The notes under the pieces were generated by a model. The model did not search any database. It saw only the letters and a list, made by a program, of their open reading frames with translations, and was not told where the DNA came from. From Hydractinia symbiolongicarpus (taxonomy: Eukaryota > Cnidaria > Hydrozoa > Anthoathecata > Hydractiniidae): a stretch of DNA of 64,000 bases. Location of the stretch: NCBI RefSeq assembly GCF_029227915.1, contig NC_079881.1, positions 18,141,501-18,205,500 of the forward strand, read 5' to 3'. How positions within the stretch are numbered: the stretch's first letter is position 1; each line of letters opens with the position of its first letter. Below, piece by piece: positions 21,006 through 31,577 of this stretch. The position numbers were made by a program, and so were the translations under genes.

Positions 21006-22630
21006 CACGTTGTATTGGCTGAATCTTTTTTATAGTGTGTTGTAATGCTTAATCAGGAAGATCACGTGACTTTTAGACTTGCTTGATGGGATTAACTATT
21101 TCCTGTAAACATGAGACATATTTTATTCTACCTAACCACTCACGCCATTTTACTTCCATAAAAATAAAAGTTAGAGTGGGCAAACAACAAATGCAAGAAA
21201 ATGTTGTGTAACCCTAACATGGCAGAAAGGACATCAAGTATACCAAATAATCTTAGTTTTTTCATTTTTACGGGCCAACATTGGACTACTGGGCCCAATC
21301 TATGAACCAAAAGCTGTTTCGAATTAAATTATCATTTTTTTTTCGAAAACGAAAAAATTCACAATTTTGCTGAGTAATGACAAAATACGCATGTTTTAGC
21401 ATGTTTAGCGAAAAAAAATAAAATGAAAAAACCATAAGCTTTTTTAACACAGCTTTCATTTAAAGATTCCGTTGAATTTTTTATATAACATTAAACACGA
21501 AAATGGTGGTGGTAAAATGTCATTTTTAATCGTTTAGCAGCAATGAAAATAAAGCAGCAATTTAATTTAACATAAAATAACGTCTTTTAGCATTACCTCC
21601 TGCTCTATTTAGTGGTACGATAAGGTTTTTGATAGAGTCACTTTCAAAATTTCACTTGCACAAGCAGGAGTATAGATATACCTCAAATATTGGTAATTCC
21701 GCGATGAATTGAAGTAAAAGTAGCAATTCCAATAACTGATTCTTTATTTTATTTGTTCTACAATCAGTTTAAAGCATTTTACCAAAATGAATGAGATTGA
21801 CCCCTCCCCCCTTAATTGCCTAAACGTATTCCAAATTGCTTGAGGCGGGAGATTTGTGAAAAGGTAACTGTTGATATCCAAAAAACGAACATCTTTTATA
21901 CAGTGTAATTAAGTAAAAGAACAACAAAAACTGTGTTAACACACGCAACAATGCAAAGGAGATTTTTATGGTGTAGTTGTGAATTTAAGGCGAAAAACAC
22001 CATAAAAATGTTGATCAAATATTACACCAAAGAATGTCCAAATATGTTTCTTTCAGCATTGGAGTTTTCAGACCTTGCTTAAATATACTTAGAAAAGGAG
22101 AGAAACGGATTATGTTTATGTAGTAACATTTATGAAATTTTAGCTTCTTAAATCGGGGAAAGTTTTTCTTTCTATTTATACATGAGATCATTTTAACCAC
22201 ACTCTATGTTGACTTCAATTTAAGTCACTAAAAAGCAAACAACATCTGTTTTATTGTTAGCATCGATAGCTTAGTGGGTGTTATTCAGCGCTTGGTTTTG
22301 TAAATAATTAATGTTTAGTTTTCATTGCATTAAGTTTAAACTTTTACATTAACTTGTGCATAATACAACGCCTCGTTCTCTCAGCATGTTCATGAAGTTA
22401 TTTTAGTACATTGACTAACTCCTCGTAAGCAAACGGGAACTATTTGTTTAATACTCACCCAGATTGGTAATGTATCCGCGCGATAATGATTTCGCAGATG
22501 AGAAGAGTTGATTTTATAGATTACTTCGCAAAAATCACTCTCATTAAAATATCTCTGTTAAATAAACAAAGCTGACACTGATTTCTATATCTAAAGAAAA
22601 TATGAAAAGATTTATAGTACTCGAGACTCT
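21006..22630. other. Intergenic, no gene recognised
   Basis: AT-rich sequence. It includes the dispersed repeat fragment at 21368-21406. The 61-codon frame at 22015-22200 (minus) has no family features. Confidence 0.4.
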
Positions 22631-22634
22631 TAAC

Positions 22635-22737
22635 CGACTGGTGGCCTTATGGTAGAGGGTTAACCTCCATTGTTAGTGGGTTCAATCCCCGTTCGAGGGA
22701 AGCCAAGGACTATAACAGTATGAATCGATCCTTTTTG
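22635..22737 (+). repeat. tRNA-derived SINE, copy 2
   Basis: A-box TGGCCTTATGG and B-box GGTTCAATCC lie at tRNA-like spacing, with a T-stem that can fold. The 5' and 3' flanks do not pair as an acceptor stem, so it is not a tRNA. It aligns with the minus-strand copy at 354-455 over about 100 bases, including the region after the tRNA part, ending at GAATCGAT and T-rich sequence. Confidence 0.65.
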
Positions 22738-25308
22738 TTTAGCCCTAAGCATGAAAATAGGATTAAAACAAACATTGAATTAAAAATCAATTTTTTGTTT
22801 ATAAAAACCCTCTAAAACAAACTTTTTTGGGTTAAAATAGTATACTTATTCCTTAAGCGTAATTTTAAAAGCCTTTTTGCAATTGTTTTTTCGTAAAGAA
22901 ATGCGTCAGAACAGATTAATTTGAATTGAAAAACAAACCTGAAACAATGAAAAACAACAATAACGAAAACGTCTCACTAATTGGCACAACCTTACAATTC
23001 TCTGGATAATTATGCCTTTTGTACTGTGTCTATATATAGCATTGCGGAAAATGCTTAATTACGGACCCGAAGAATATAATTACTGTAATTTGCCACACAG
23101 TACGTTTTTTTCGAATTATTATTTCCTTATGTTTATACATGACCACTCAACTGTTGGAAAAATTAGCAATGGAAGCACTGTTACCAATGTGAATCCTTTT
23201 TCCTTTTTTTTTTTTTTTTTTTTTTGTCTAGAATTTAGAGAGAAATTGAAATTTCAAACAAAATTGTAGGTGTTTTCATTATTATCCACCATTACCGTAA
23301 AAAACTAAGGACTTTATAGTTTTATTATAGCGGCATACACACAATGTAAAAAATAATTAGTATATATATTTAGTATGTTTGTTTGTTTTGTGAAAAGGCA
23401 ATTTCCTCTCGATATCGCTATGATTTGTGATTAAATCTTGCCAAAATAGACATCTTCTTGGAAACCTTTTCAATTGATACCGTGACTTCTTTTAAGATCA
23501 TATAAACTTGTGCGAAAAGGCATGGAAGTTGAAAAGTTGCTAGGTTGACTTTAGATACAAACAATAGAACCTTACGAAATTATTGTTCACATAATGGCAC
23601 TAGGTCGAAACTATTTTTGTAAACTGACATGGGAAATTGATGAGCTTTTAAATATCTTAGCAGTCATGGTAATACAAAAAGAAACTACAGTGTCCTGCTG
23701 CCGTCCATTTAAGGACAAATTAAATTTATGCTGTGTCCTTATTAATTAATTTGTTTTAAATAACATTGTTAGGCTTAATTGCCTTGGTTTCGTCTCTTTT
23801 CATGTCATGAACTTAACCTATTCACAGATCAGAATAAAGTATGGGGATCAACAAATAACAGATTAAGATTTTTTAAGTTTTTTCGGGGGAATAAAATTAC
23901 TTCTTGCTCAATAAATTTTATTTGTTTTGGAATTGCCATGACAATTTAAATCAATTCGTCTTTTCTTGTATTTAGGGAAGTGTTAAATGAGCAGACCTAT
24001 TAAATCATTTTAATATCAACTTCAATGTCATGCTGTTTGCGTTATTTTTTTTCGGATAAAAAATAGAGGGTATAAATACCTGCTAGGGACATTAAAGTCT
24101 AATTGTTTTTATCTGCTCTGACTTGGCTAGGTAGGTCATGCATAACGTACCTTTTGAACTTTCAGAAGGACTTAATTTTTTTATTTCATTTTTTATTTTT
24201 ATTATGTACGCACTTTGTGTCATGTTAAATTTTGAAAAGTACAGCGCATATGTATCTTTACTATACACGTCTTCCTCCTGAGAGGGAGTGCCCTTTTCAC
24301 AGATAAATTTTCTTTTGTTGATAGTTGCATTTTGTTCAAAATGGCAGGCGAATTACTAATTCCTGAATATTTAGGTCAAGTGGATTTTTCTTTGGGCTAA
24401 CCACTGCTCTTAATATTGATAGCTATATTTTGTTCAAACTCACTGCCCAGCCAGTGCCTTATGGCAAAAATGCACATAATATTTGCGATGACTGAAAATC
24501 CCTCGTGTTGTAATGCTCCGGCTATCTAGTAAATATTTTATACACTGCGGATACAAAACGCAGTTAGTATGAAAACCGCATTGATTTTGGTTCAATAAAA
24601 CTTGATTTAGCCGGGTCGTTGGTTAAGGAAAGGTGTAGGTTTTTCAAATATGTAAGCTAAAAGCTTGTCCCTTTTCCCTATTTTTGATAATTGCGGGGGA
24701 TGAAGATTCTACAGCGTGAAAATAGAAAGCATTTATAAAACTGTTGTGATACTACAAAAATTTATTTATTTTCGACAAGGAAGTTACGACAACTACACCC
24801 CTACCCTCATTTGACGTCCAAACTTTCTTGTTTTAGAAATATGAGTCAAGTTGTATACGATTTTTTTTTCTCAAAGATGTTCAATAACTTTAAATAGACA
24901 TCCTTCAAATCGTGCGGCGGTGTTTAGCGAATGTTTTAAATAAGGAAGTTCAGTTTAGTCCCTTCAGTTACCTAGTGTTTTATTGAAAATATCTGAAAAC
25001 ATCACAATATCTAACTTTGAATTTCTCTGTCTTAATGTTTTACGTTTAAAAAATACATATTTAATGTAGTATTTAATGTAATACATATTTAATGAAACGA
25101 AACGTCGAATAGGAAAAATGGGAGCGGTATATTTAAATGTTTTTTTATTTCAAGAAGCAAAATACACCATGTGAAGAGTGTGTTACCTTAGCAGGAGAGA
25201 TTTCCAAAACCGTTATTGCACAAGAAAAAACTGAAATCTCAAAGTGCACATTTATCTGTTTTCGTTCAACATGGTTTGATTTTTATCGCAGGTTTGGCTT
25301 TGCTTAGA
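22738..25308. other. Intergenic upstream of the Frizzled-domain gene
   Basis: No gene is recognised. A poly-T run lies at about 23203-23225. The frame at 23012-23269 only spans that T-run and is not convincing. The promoter of the gene starting at 25309 should be near the right edge, but I see no clear core element. Confidence 0.4.
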
Positions 25309-28300
25309 ATGTCAACTACAATTTGGACAAAGATCTTTTTCTTATATGGATTATTGGTAAATGGTATGATGTTTTATATCCTAAATAGATATTCATGTTA
25401 TCTTCTTAAGTTAACGAAAAATTTGGCAATGCAAAAAGGATATTGCAATTTATTCAATCAAGCAATACTTTTTTCAAAAAGCGCAGTAGAATATTGACAA
25501 GTTAACATTAGGCACATTCTACATCAATATTGTAAAATACCTTTTTCTTGACACATATATGTGTTCTAGTTAACAATGTAAATCTATATATCATTGTTTT
25601 ATGATTGATATAATTTTAGCAATTTGTCAGATGGATGTGAAGCAGTGTGAGGAATACAAGGGGAAGATTTGTGATCAACTTGATTATGATGACAACAACA
25701 AAACTATTCTTGTTCATGTTGGCAAACGTTATAACCAAAACCAACTGGAGAGTCATCTACAGAAGATAATGGTGAAGCTTGATAATCATCCGTATGTGTC
25801 GTGTATCCCTTTCATCAAACAGGTTTTATGTCGCCGTTTTTTTCCTGTTTGTCGTCAAAAACAAGGAAAAGCGTACCTCGTCCAGCAAACATGTAGAAAG
25901 GATTGTGAACGAGCCAAAAATTCAGTTTGTTATTCTGCAGTAAAAGTAATTCCCGAATTATCAAAGAGACTTTTGGAAGCCAGTTGCATGACATTGCCTT
26001 TTGAAGGTTGTCTTATTTTGAACATTCCGAGTGAGTATCACATTTCCTTTAATTAAGTATTTAATAAAATCAATGCTCTAATTAGCAGTCCTTGTCAATA
26101 AGAGTTTGTTTAATGGTACTTTAAATATGTTAATGGGCAATAAGGAAAACCGCATAAAAGTCTAAGATCATTATCTAATACTTTTTGTTTCGTATGTATT
26201 ATTAATTTGAAAACGTGTCCAAAAGGCGCTAGCAGGGAATTAGAATTGTAAAAAAGTTATGTGCATCATTGTTTAAAATAAAATTAAAGTTGCATAACGC
26301 CCATGTAAGTACGCAAAGTACCAAACACCTCTCCTCTGTTGTATAACCTGTCTAATGCTTCGTTTAGGTATGCAGACAACGACGGAACAAACATGTCAAT
26401 TAACAAACTACAAAGTTGGTAAGAAATTGATAAAGAGTACTGATATGCGCAAAGGTTTTTTTTTAAACAAATAATTCCAATATTGCATCCTCAACCCTAT
26501 TATACTTTGGCGTGTTTGACCCGTGTAAGCCTAAGGGTGGAGGTCATAAATCTCAAATTACTTACGCTCAAATGCGTACAGTTTAGAATGCCTTACACAA
26601 AACCATTTCCAGAAAAGTTATTTTATGACGTCGCAGGGATCGGAAATGACATCACATATACCTAAAATAGGCCCTTTTTCCTTATTTCCTTTCCCCATTT
26701 TCCAATATACTTTAATTTCTTACGTTTACTGATACTGCAATCTTGATTCTTAATAGACTTGATTGACCGTGCACCAAATAATGAATTGATAATAAGTAAA
26801 AGTATTTTTATGATGTTTTGGGATCAAAATGACGTCATATTTGCAAGAAAGTTTGCTATTTTAACGATACAGATAAAAAGATAGGTTTCCAGAAATATTT
26901 AGAGATTGTCATTAAACTTGGTACATATGTAGAACTGTATTCAAAGATGTTCGAGGTGAGGAAAACAAGATAATGACGTCATTGGGATTAGAACTAACGT
27001 AATTCTCCTCAAGTATTATTTCTATAAAATCGTACTTTATCGCTAGATGTCACATTTGTCCCTAGCAAAACATTTGGCAATCACCTCGTGACCAACATAC
27101 ATGAAATAATTTTTTTTATCTCAAATACAAGATTTTCTACCTCTTCTATATTAATATCAGCGCTTTCAAGATTCACAAAAATTTAACCCTGTGGAAATGC
27201 AATACCCCCAAAATATATAAATATTTTTCATCATCACATGCTCCAGTGAAAGGTAGTAAAGGTCAAAAAAAATTCTGCACTTTATCACTTACCCAACAAA
27301 AGTTATGCGTAGTCAAACAGGCCGTGGGAACTTTGCGTCCTTCCCAAGTATATATAATAATTAAAGGTTGTTCAGACCCATTGCAGATATGCCAACTATA
27401 AAAAAATGTAATCTACCGAGGAGAAAATTTAACCAAATTTAAGTTTTAATGCATGTATGGTTTTTAAGTTTGGTTTTGTGTATTAAGATAAAAGAGACAT
27501 CCAAAATTGACCAGCAATTTACTACCTTTATGCCTATTTTTTATTTTTCTATACTGTCCCACCTACATATATATTTTTTACAGATAACATAAACACTTAA
27601 AAGTTAGACGCTGTGTTTTTGGGACAGAAGAGTTTCCTTATACAGGGATCTTTACAAGTGATCCAGGTCCCAGGCACAAGTTCAAAGACATCATTTCATG
27701 TGTCTCAACATTTATTGTTTTACAATTGCCCAAAGTGCTTTCAAAGCATCAACAACTCGAAAATTTTGTACCGATTATTGGAAAGCTTTAGTTAATAAGA
27801 GTTTGATCCGACAGATCGAGTAGCCACTTGCACATTAATAACAAAACCTCTTTTTGTTTGATATAATTTAAAAAAAGTTATCTTCTCTACAGGATCTAAA
27901 TCTCTTAAAGTAAGCATACTCCGCAATTTCATTCCGTTATCCTCTTCTCCAGTGGTTCTGTTTAAGGACAAATTTATAGCTGGTGGTCCAAATTGTCAAG
28001 AAACAAAATGCGTTCACACACAAACCTTCTTGTCACACCTTGTCAAGAATTTAGATGTAAAGAACGTCAAACAGTTACAAAACCTTGTCATTGAACAACA
28101 AAAAGGAAGATTCATAAACGGCTATTGCTACAAAAACTGTTCTACTAAAGCAGGATATATACAGCTGTTGAAAACAAGAATTGGAAAAATTAAAACGTAT
28201 GCAGTTGATAAACATTTAACTTTGCGTAACGTTGATGTATACATTGAAAGGAATTTGGATGGTATGTTTATTACGGGGAAAGGTGTTTATGATCTTTGTG

Positions 28301-29877
28301 GAACAACATTCCGTTATAAATTGTGGCCTGAAAGTGAAGAAGTTACCGTTATGCATTCAATATCCAGACAATCAATAAATATGTTAAATATTGAACTTTC
28401 ACATCGACTGAAGCCATTTCCTCGAGAAATTGAATCAATTTTAACTTACAAGATTAAAGTTATTGAGACATTAAACATCTCTAATCCAACATGGAGTATA
28501 GTATGGTACAATAAAAACAGGTTGTCTGCTTTTAGAGGAATTTCAACAATATCGTTTGAGAGAGAAAAAATCAAGAATGTGAAAACTGAATTGATGATTG
28601 GTGCAGACTTAAGCTTTTGGGTTGTAAAGCTGACATTGCAGTTGAATCTCGAACAAATACTGCGTTCAATTTTTCCCGTGTCTATCGAAATGTTACCCTT
28701 TATCAATAAAAGATGGTACACTGAGCTTTCTATCAAACAGGTATGAATATATCCTTGATGATTTCAAAATCCATAAAATCAGAAAATGTGTTGACTTGTT
28801 AATTTCTAGCTTAGTTATTATTACTATTATCATTCCGAATATTTATACAGGATATAGCCTCTCCAGTGTTGGCTAATTAAAAATGTAAACAAAAATTTTG
28901 AAAATAAAACGTAGCTTGAGGGGATGTAGTTTAGACGTTTTTGTAGAAAATTCTAGACAATGAAATCGTCTTTGGCTGTCACGACGCAAAGACGCAGCTG
29001 AAGTATTGGTATATCAGATCATTTATTTAAAATGATATCATATTTATAATATATATTATTAGTCTGATTTGTCCTCATCATTAGGTTGAGTACATCTTTT
29101 CTACGGATAGTGTTAACATCCCAACAACAGAATATCTCAAACAACACTACTCCCTTTATGAAGATTTTCAAAATGGCAAAATACATCGAGGCATGAACAT
29201 TAGGCTTCAAGGTAAAACACAAAGACCTAACAATGGAACGATCGAATTGCCGTTGCTGAAAAATAAGACGTTATTTCAGGTTACAATTGACGTTAAAAAG
29301 AATGGACGGATAAATTTTGAATTGCAATTTAAGGAAGATGTAGCTGCTTCGTGCTTAAATAATAAGGTAAGACTGTTGTGAAAAAATTTTCCAATATTGG
29401 CAAAAAGTTTTTTTTGGATAACTTTATGAATGATTTTTTGTTTCTCATCTTAGTAATCCTAAGTGAAATACTTGGACCAATAATAGAAGCTGTAGAAACC
29501 CTTTTGTGTAGCAAAAAACCTTTCCACAAGTAAAATATTTTAGCAAGAAAGAATCTTTGTTATGAGTTATATCTCAGGGTTTATATGTTTCATAGAAAAA
29601 TCGTCGGCATTGGAAGAATTTTATTAGGAGATTAAAAACAATGCAAACAAGATCAAATCATACGGAAAATGCTGTCATCAAAACGAAAACAGAATGTGGA
29701 CATTGTTGTGGTTCAAATGCTTTTACCTTACTTTCTATTAAAGGTGACTCATATCAAGAACATAGATTCGTGCTGACGCATGAAATAAATTATTTTGTAG
29801 ATTTTGAAGTTAGAATATTAGTGAAAAACATAATTCATAAATATGTTACAAAAAGGTACAAAGTGTACAGTATATGA
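25309..29877 (+). CDS. Secreted Frizzled-type cysteine-rich domain protein with unassigned C-terminal region
   Basis: I rebuilt six exons whose phases all agree: 25309-25363, 25620-26030, 26368-26418, 27893-28740, 29085-29366 and 29596-29877, giving 642 residues. Residues 1-20 look like a signal peptide. Residues 28-149 hold ten cysteines in Frizzled/ROR order: C-E-E-Y-K-G-K-I-C, then S-C-I-P-F-I-K-Q-V-L-C-R-R-F-F-P-V-C, then T-C-R-K-D-C and N-S-V-C, then S-C-M-T-L-P-F-E-G-C. This fold binds Wnt-type or lipid ligands in known families, so an extracellular binding role is inferred. Exon 3 is a tiny 51-base phase-1 exon. Residues 173-642 have scattered cysteines (C-G-H-C-C near the end), no transmembrane helix, kinase or kringle, and match no family I recognise. 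Exon 1 is the least certain; an alternative donor at 25357 with acceptor before 25631 also stays in frame. Confidence 0.72.
28805..28885 (-). mobile_element. LINE 3'-end fragment in an intron
   Basis: TTATTATTACTATTATCATT followed by ATTTATACAGGATATAG resembles 35053-35095, where a TTA-repeat tail is followed by TTTTTATACAGGATATAG at the 3' side of the larger LINE. This suggests a short 3' LINE relic, minus strand, inside intron 4 of the Frizzled-domain gene. Confidence 0.4.
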
Positions 29878-30794
29878 GAACATTTTTGAGACGATAAATT
29901 TTTGAGACGATAATTTGAACCGGTAAATTTTATTTTCTAAGAGGATGGTGCCACAAGGTTTTAAAGGTTTTAAAACTTTCTCTTCTAACCGGATAGTAAC
30001 CGGTTTTCCTGTTCTTATGCGAAATAGAAAGTGCAAGGTCAAAAGACCTGATCATGTGTGGTTTGATAAGTAAACTTTTTTATATAAACAAAAGATTCAA
30101 AGTTTTTTTTTTAAATTATTTTAAATTATTATAAGTTGTATTTTATAGCCTTAGGCGAATGTTATGAGTTGCAAGTTCAAAGTATGTTTTTCTTTATTCT
30201 CGATGTTTTTCACAAAACGTGGGTGATTTGTATATAACTATGCTATATATTTTTTTTATATTATATTGTATATACACATTTACTTAGACTTTAGCTAGTA
30301 TAACTTCTTTAAATTCGAACGTTTATGAAATTTTTCAGTTTCACTTTTTAGTGATTAACGAAATTTTTAAAGAGCAACGATTTGCGAAATTCTATGTAAA
30401 AAATTCTAGTCATCTATTAAAATTTATTGCAAAAATATCGAAAGAACCCGGCAATTTGCGATAGCTGCCGTAAATCTTTTAATACACAAAATCCTTTGAG
30501 CTTGTAAAGACTGTATTACAACTGTAAAAATGTAGCTGTACTTTTTTTGTTTCTAATACTTTTTTGTATTGTAATAAACTTAGGAAATACACTATATATT
30601 AACCTTATTTAATGAAATGTAAATAAAGTCCATGTAACTTATAATGTATACATAAATATTCATTTTCTTTTTTCTGTGTCGTTTTTTGTTTGCATTTGAT
30701 GATAATGACAGGCATAGTACAAACACCCGATGATAAATTTTAAGACATGGGTATCCTCATTCGGAATATAATTTTAGGAAGTGAAGAACAAATA
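29878..30794. other. Intergenic; 3' flank of the Frizzled-domain gene
   Basis: A short direct duplication (TTTTTGAGACGATAA) is present at about 29884-29912. The first clear AATAAA on the plus strand is near 30570, which would give a 3' untranslated region of about 700 bases. No other gene is seen. Confidence 0.4.
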
Positions 30795-31577
30795 CAGTTG
30801 ACTCTCCCTAATTCGAATTCCTATAGGGAAAAATTTTTGTTTGGATTATAGAGAGATTCGAATAATAGAAAGTCTCTGTAATTTGAACTTTCAGCTTAAG
30901 AGAGTGAAAATTCGAATTACAGAGAGAAATTACGTTAATTTTATAATCAAGAAAACATTATTCAAGTTCTATTCAATCTTTAATTTTATAGTTTACACCA
31001 AAAAAAAATCTATTTGAAAAACTGTTAAATATTTGATTGCTTTACGTCAGAGAGACGATTTCTTACACGTGTAAACCTTTTCAAAACTGCTTTGTTGAGT
31101 TGTCCGTAGGTATTCTGTTTCATGCGTTTTTATTTACCAGCATTTTGGTTTTTGAAAGCATCAAAGATCTTTTCCTTGTTTTCTTCCATGTCGAGAGTAT
31201 GTTGAGAGGTATGTCCAATAACTTTGCTACATCATTATTTGATTGTCTAACTCGATCAAGGCTTCAAGCTTTCTCTTGGCTATTTTCAATCAGGAAGAAG
31301 AATCAAGAAATAACATGTGGAAGAAAATTTTTAGATTTTATGAAAGCATTTGAATATGTCAAAGCCCTGTTTACACTCTAAAATGGGAATTAGGGAAAGA
31401 ATCGTGCTGAAGGGACTAAAAAACTGTTCGAATTAGAGAAAGTTTCGAATTAGAGAAATTTGAATTTTAAAAAGTTTTTTATAAGAGTCTCTTAAGGAAA
31501 ATTGGCGGTGACTGGGCACTTCTATGTAGTATAGAAATATTCGAATTATAGAGATTCGAATTAGAGGGAGTCAACTG
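30795..31577 (-). mobile_element. Tigger/pogo-type DNA transposon remnant
   Basis: Inverted ends CAGTTGACTCTCCCTAATTC (left) and, read inward, CAGTTGACTCCCTCTAATTC (right) are bounded by TA on both sides (30793-30794, 31578-31579), the duplication of the Tc1/mariner superfamily. On the minus strand near 31165-31258 one frame reads R-Q-S-N-N-D-V-A-K-L-L-D-I-P-L-N then L-S-T-W-K-K, which is the CENP-B-like helix-turn-helix at the N-terminus of Tigger transposases. Frames are broken around it and the catalytic DDE part is absent from the 783 bases. It is therefore a non-autonomous, decayed copy. The 114-codon plus-strand frame at 31037-31381 is its antisense shadow. Confidence 0.85.

Noticed and set aside
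22263-22300. A-box-like TAGCTTAGTGG
   Set aside because: No B-box follows at tRNA or SINE spacing.
22640-22710. Possible tRNA gene (A-box, B-box and a foldable T-stem)
   Set aside because: The sequences that should form the acceptor stem do not pair, and the element aligns with another copy beyond the tRNA part, so it was called a SINE.
27613-27795. Possible extra exon in intron 3 of the Frizzled-domain gene
   Set aside because: No acceptor and donor pair keeps the phase-1 frame across it, while direct joining of exon 3 to exon 4 does.
31037-31381. 114-codon plus-strand frame
   Set aside because: It is the antisense of the Tigger transposase remnant.
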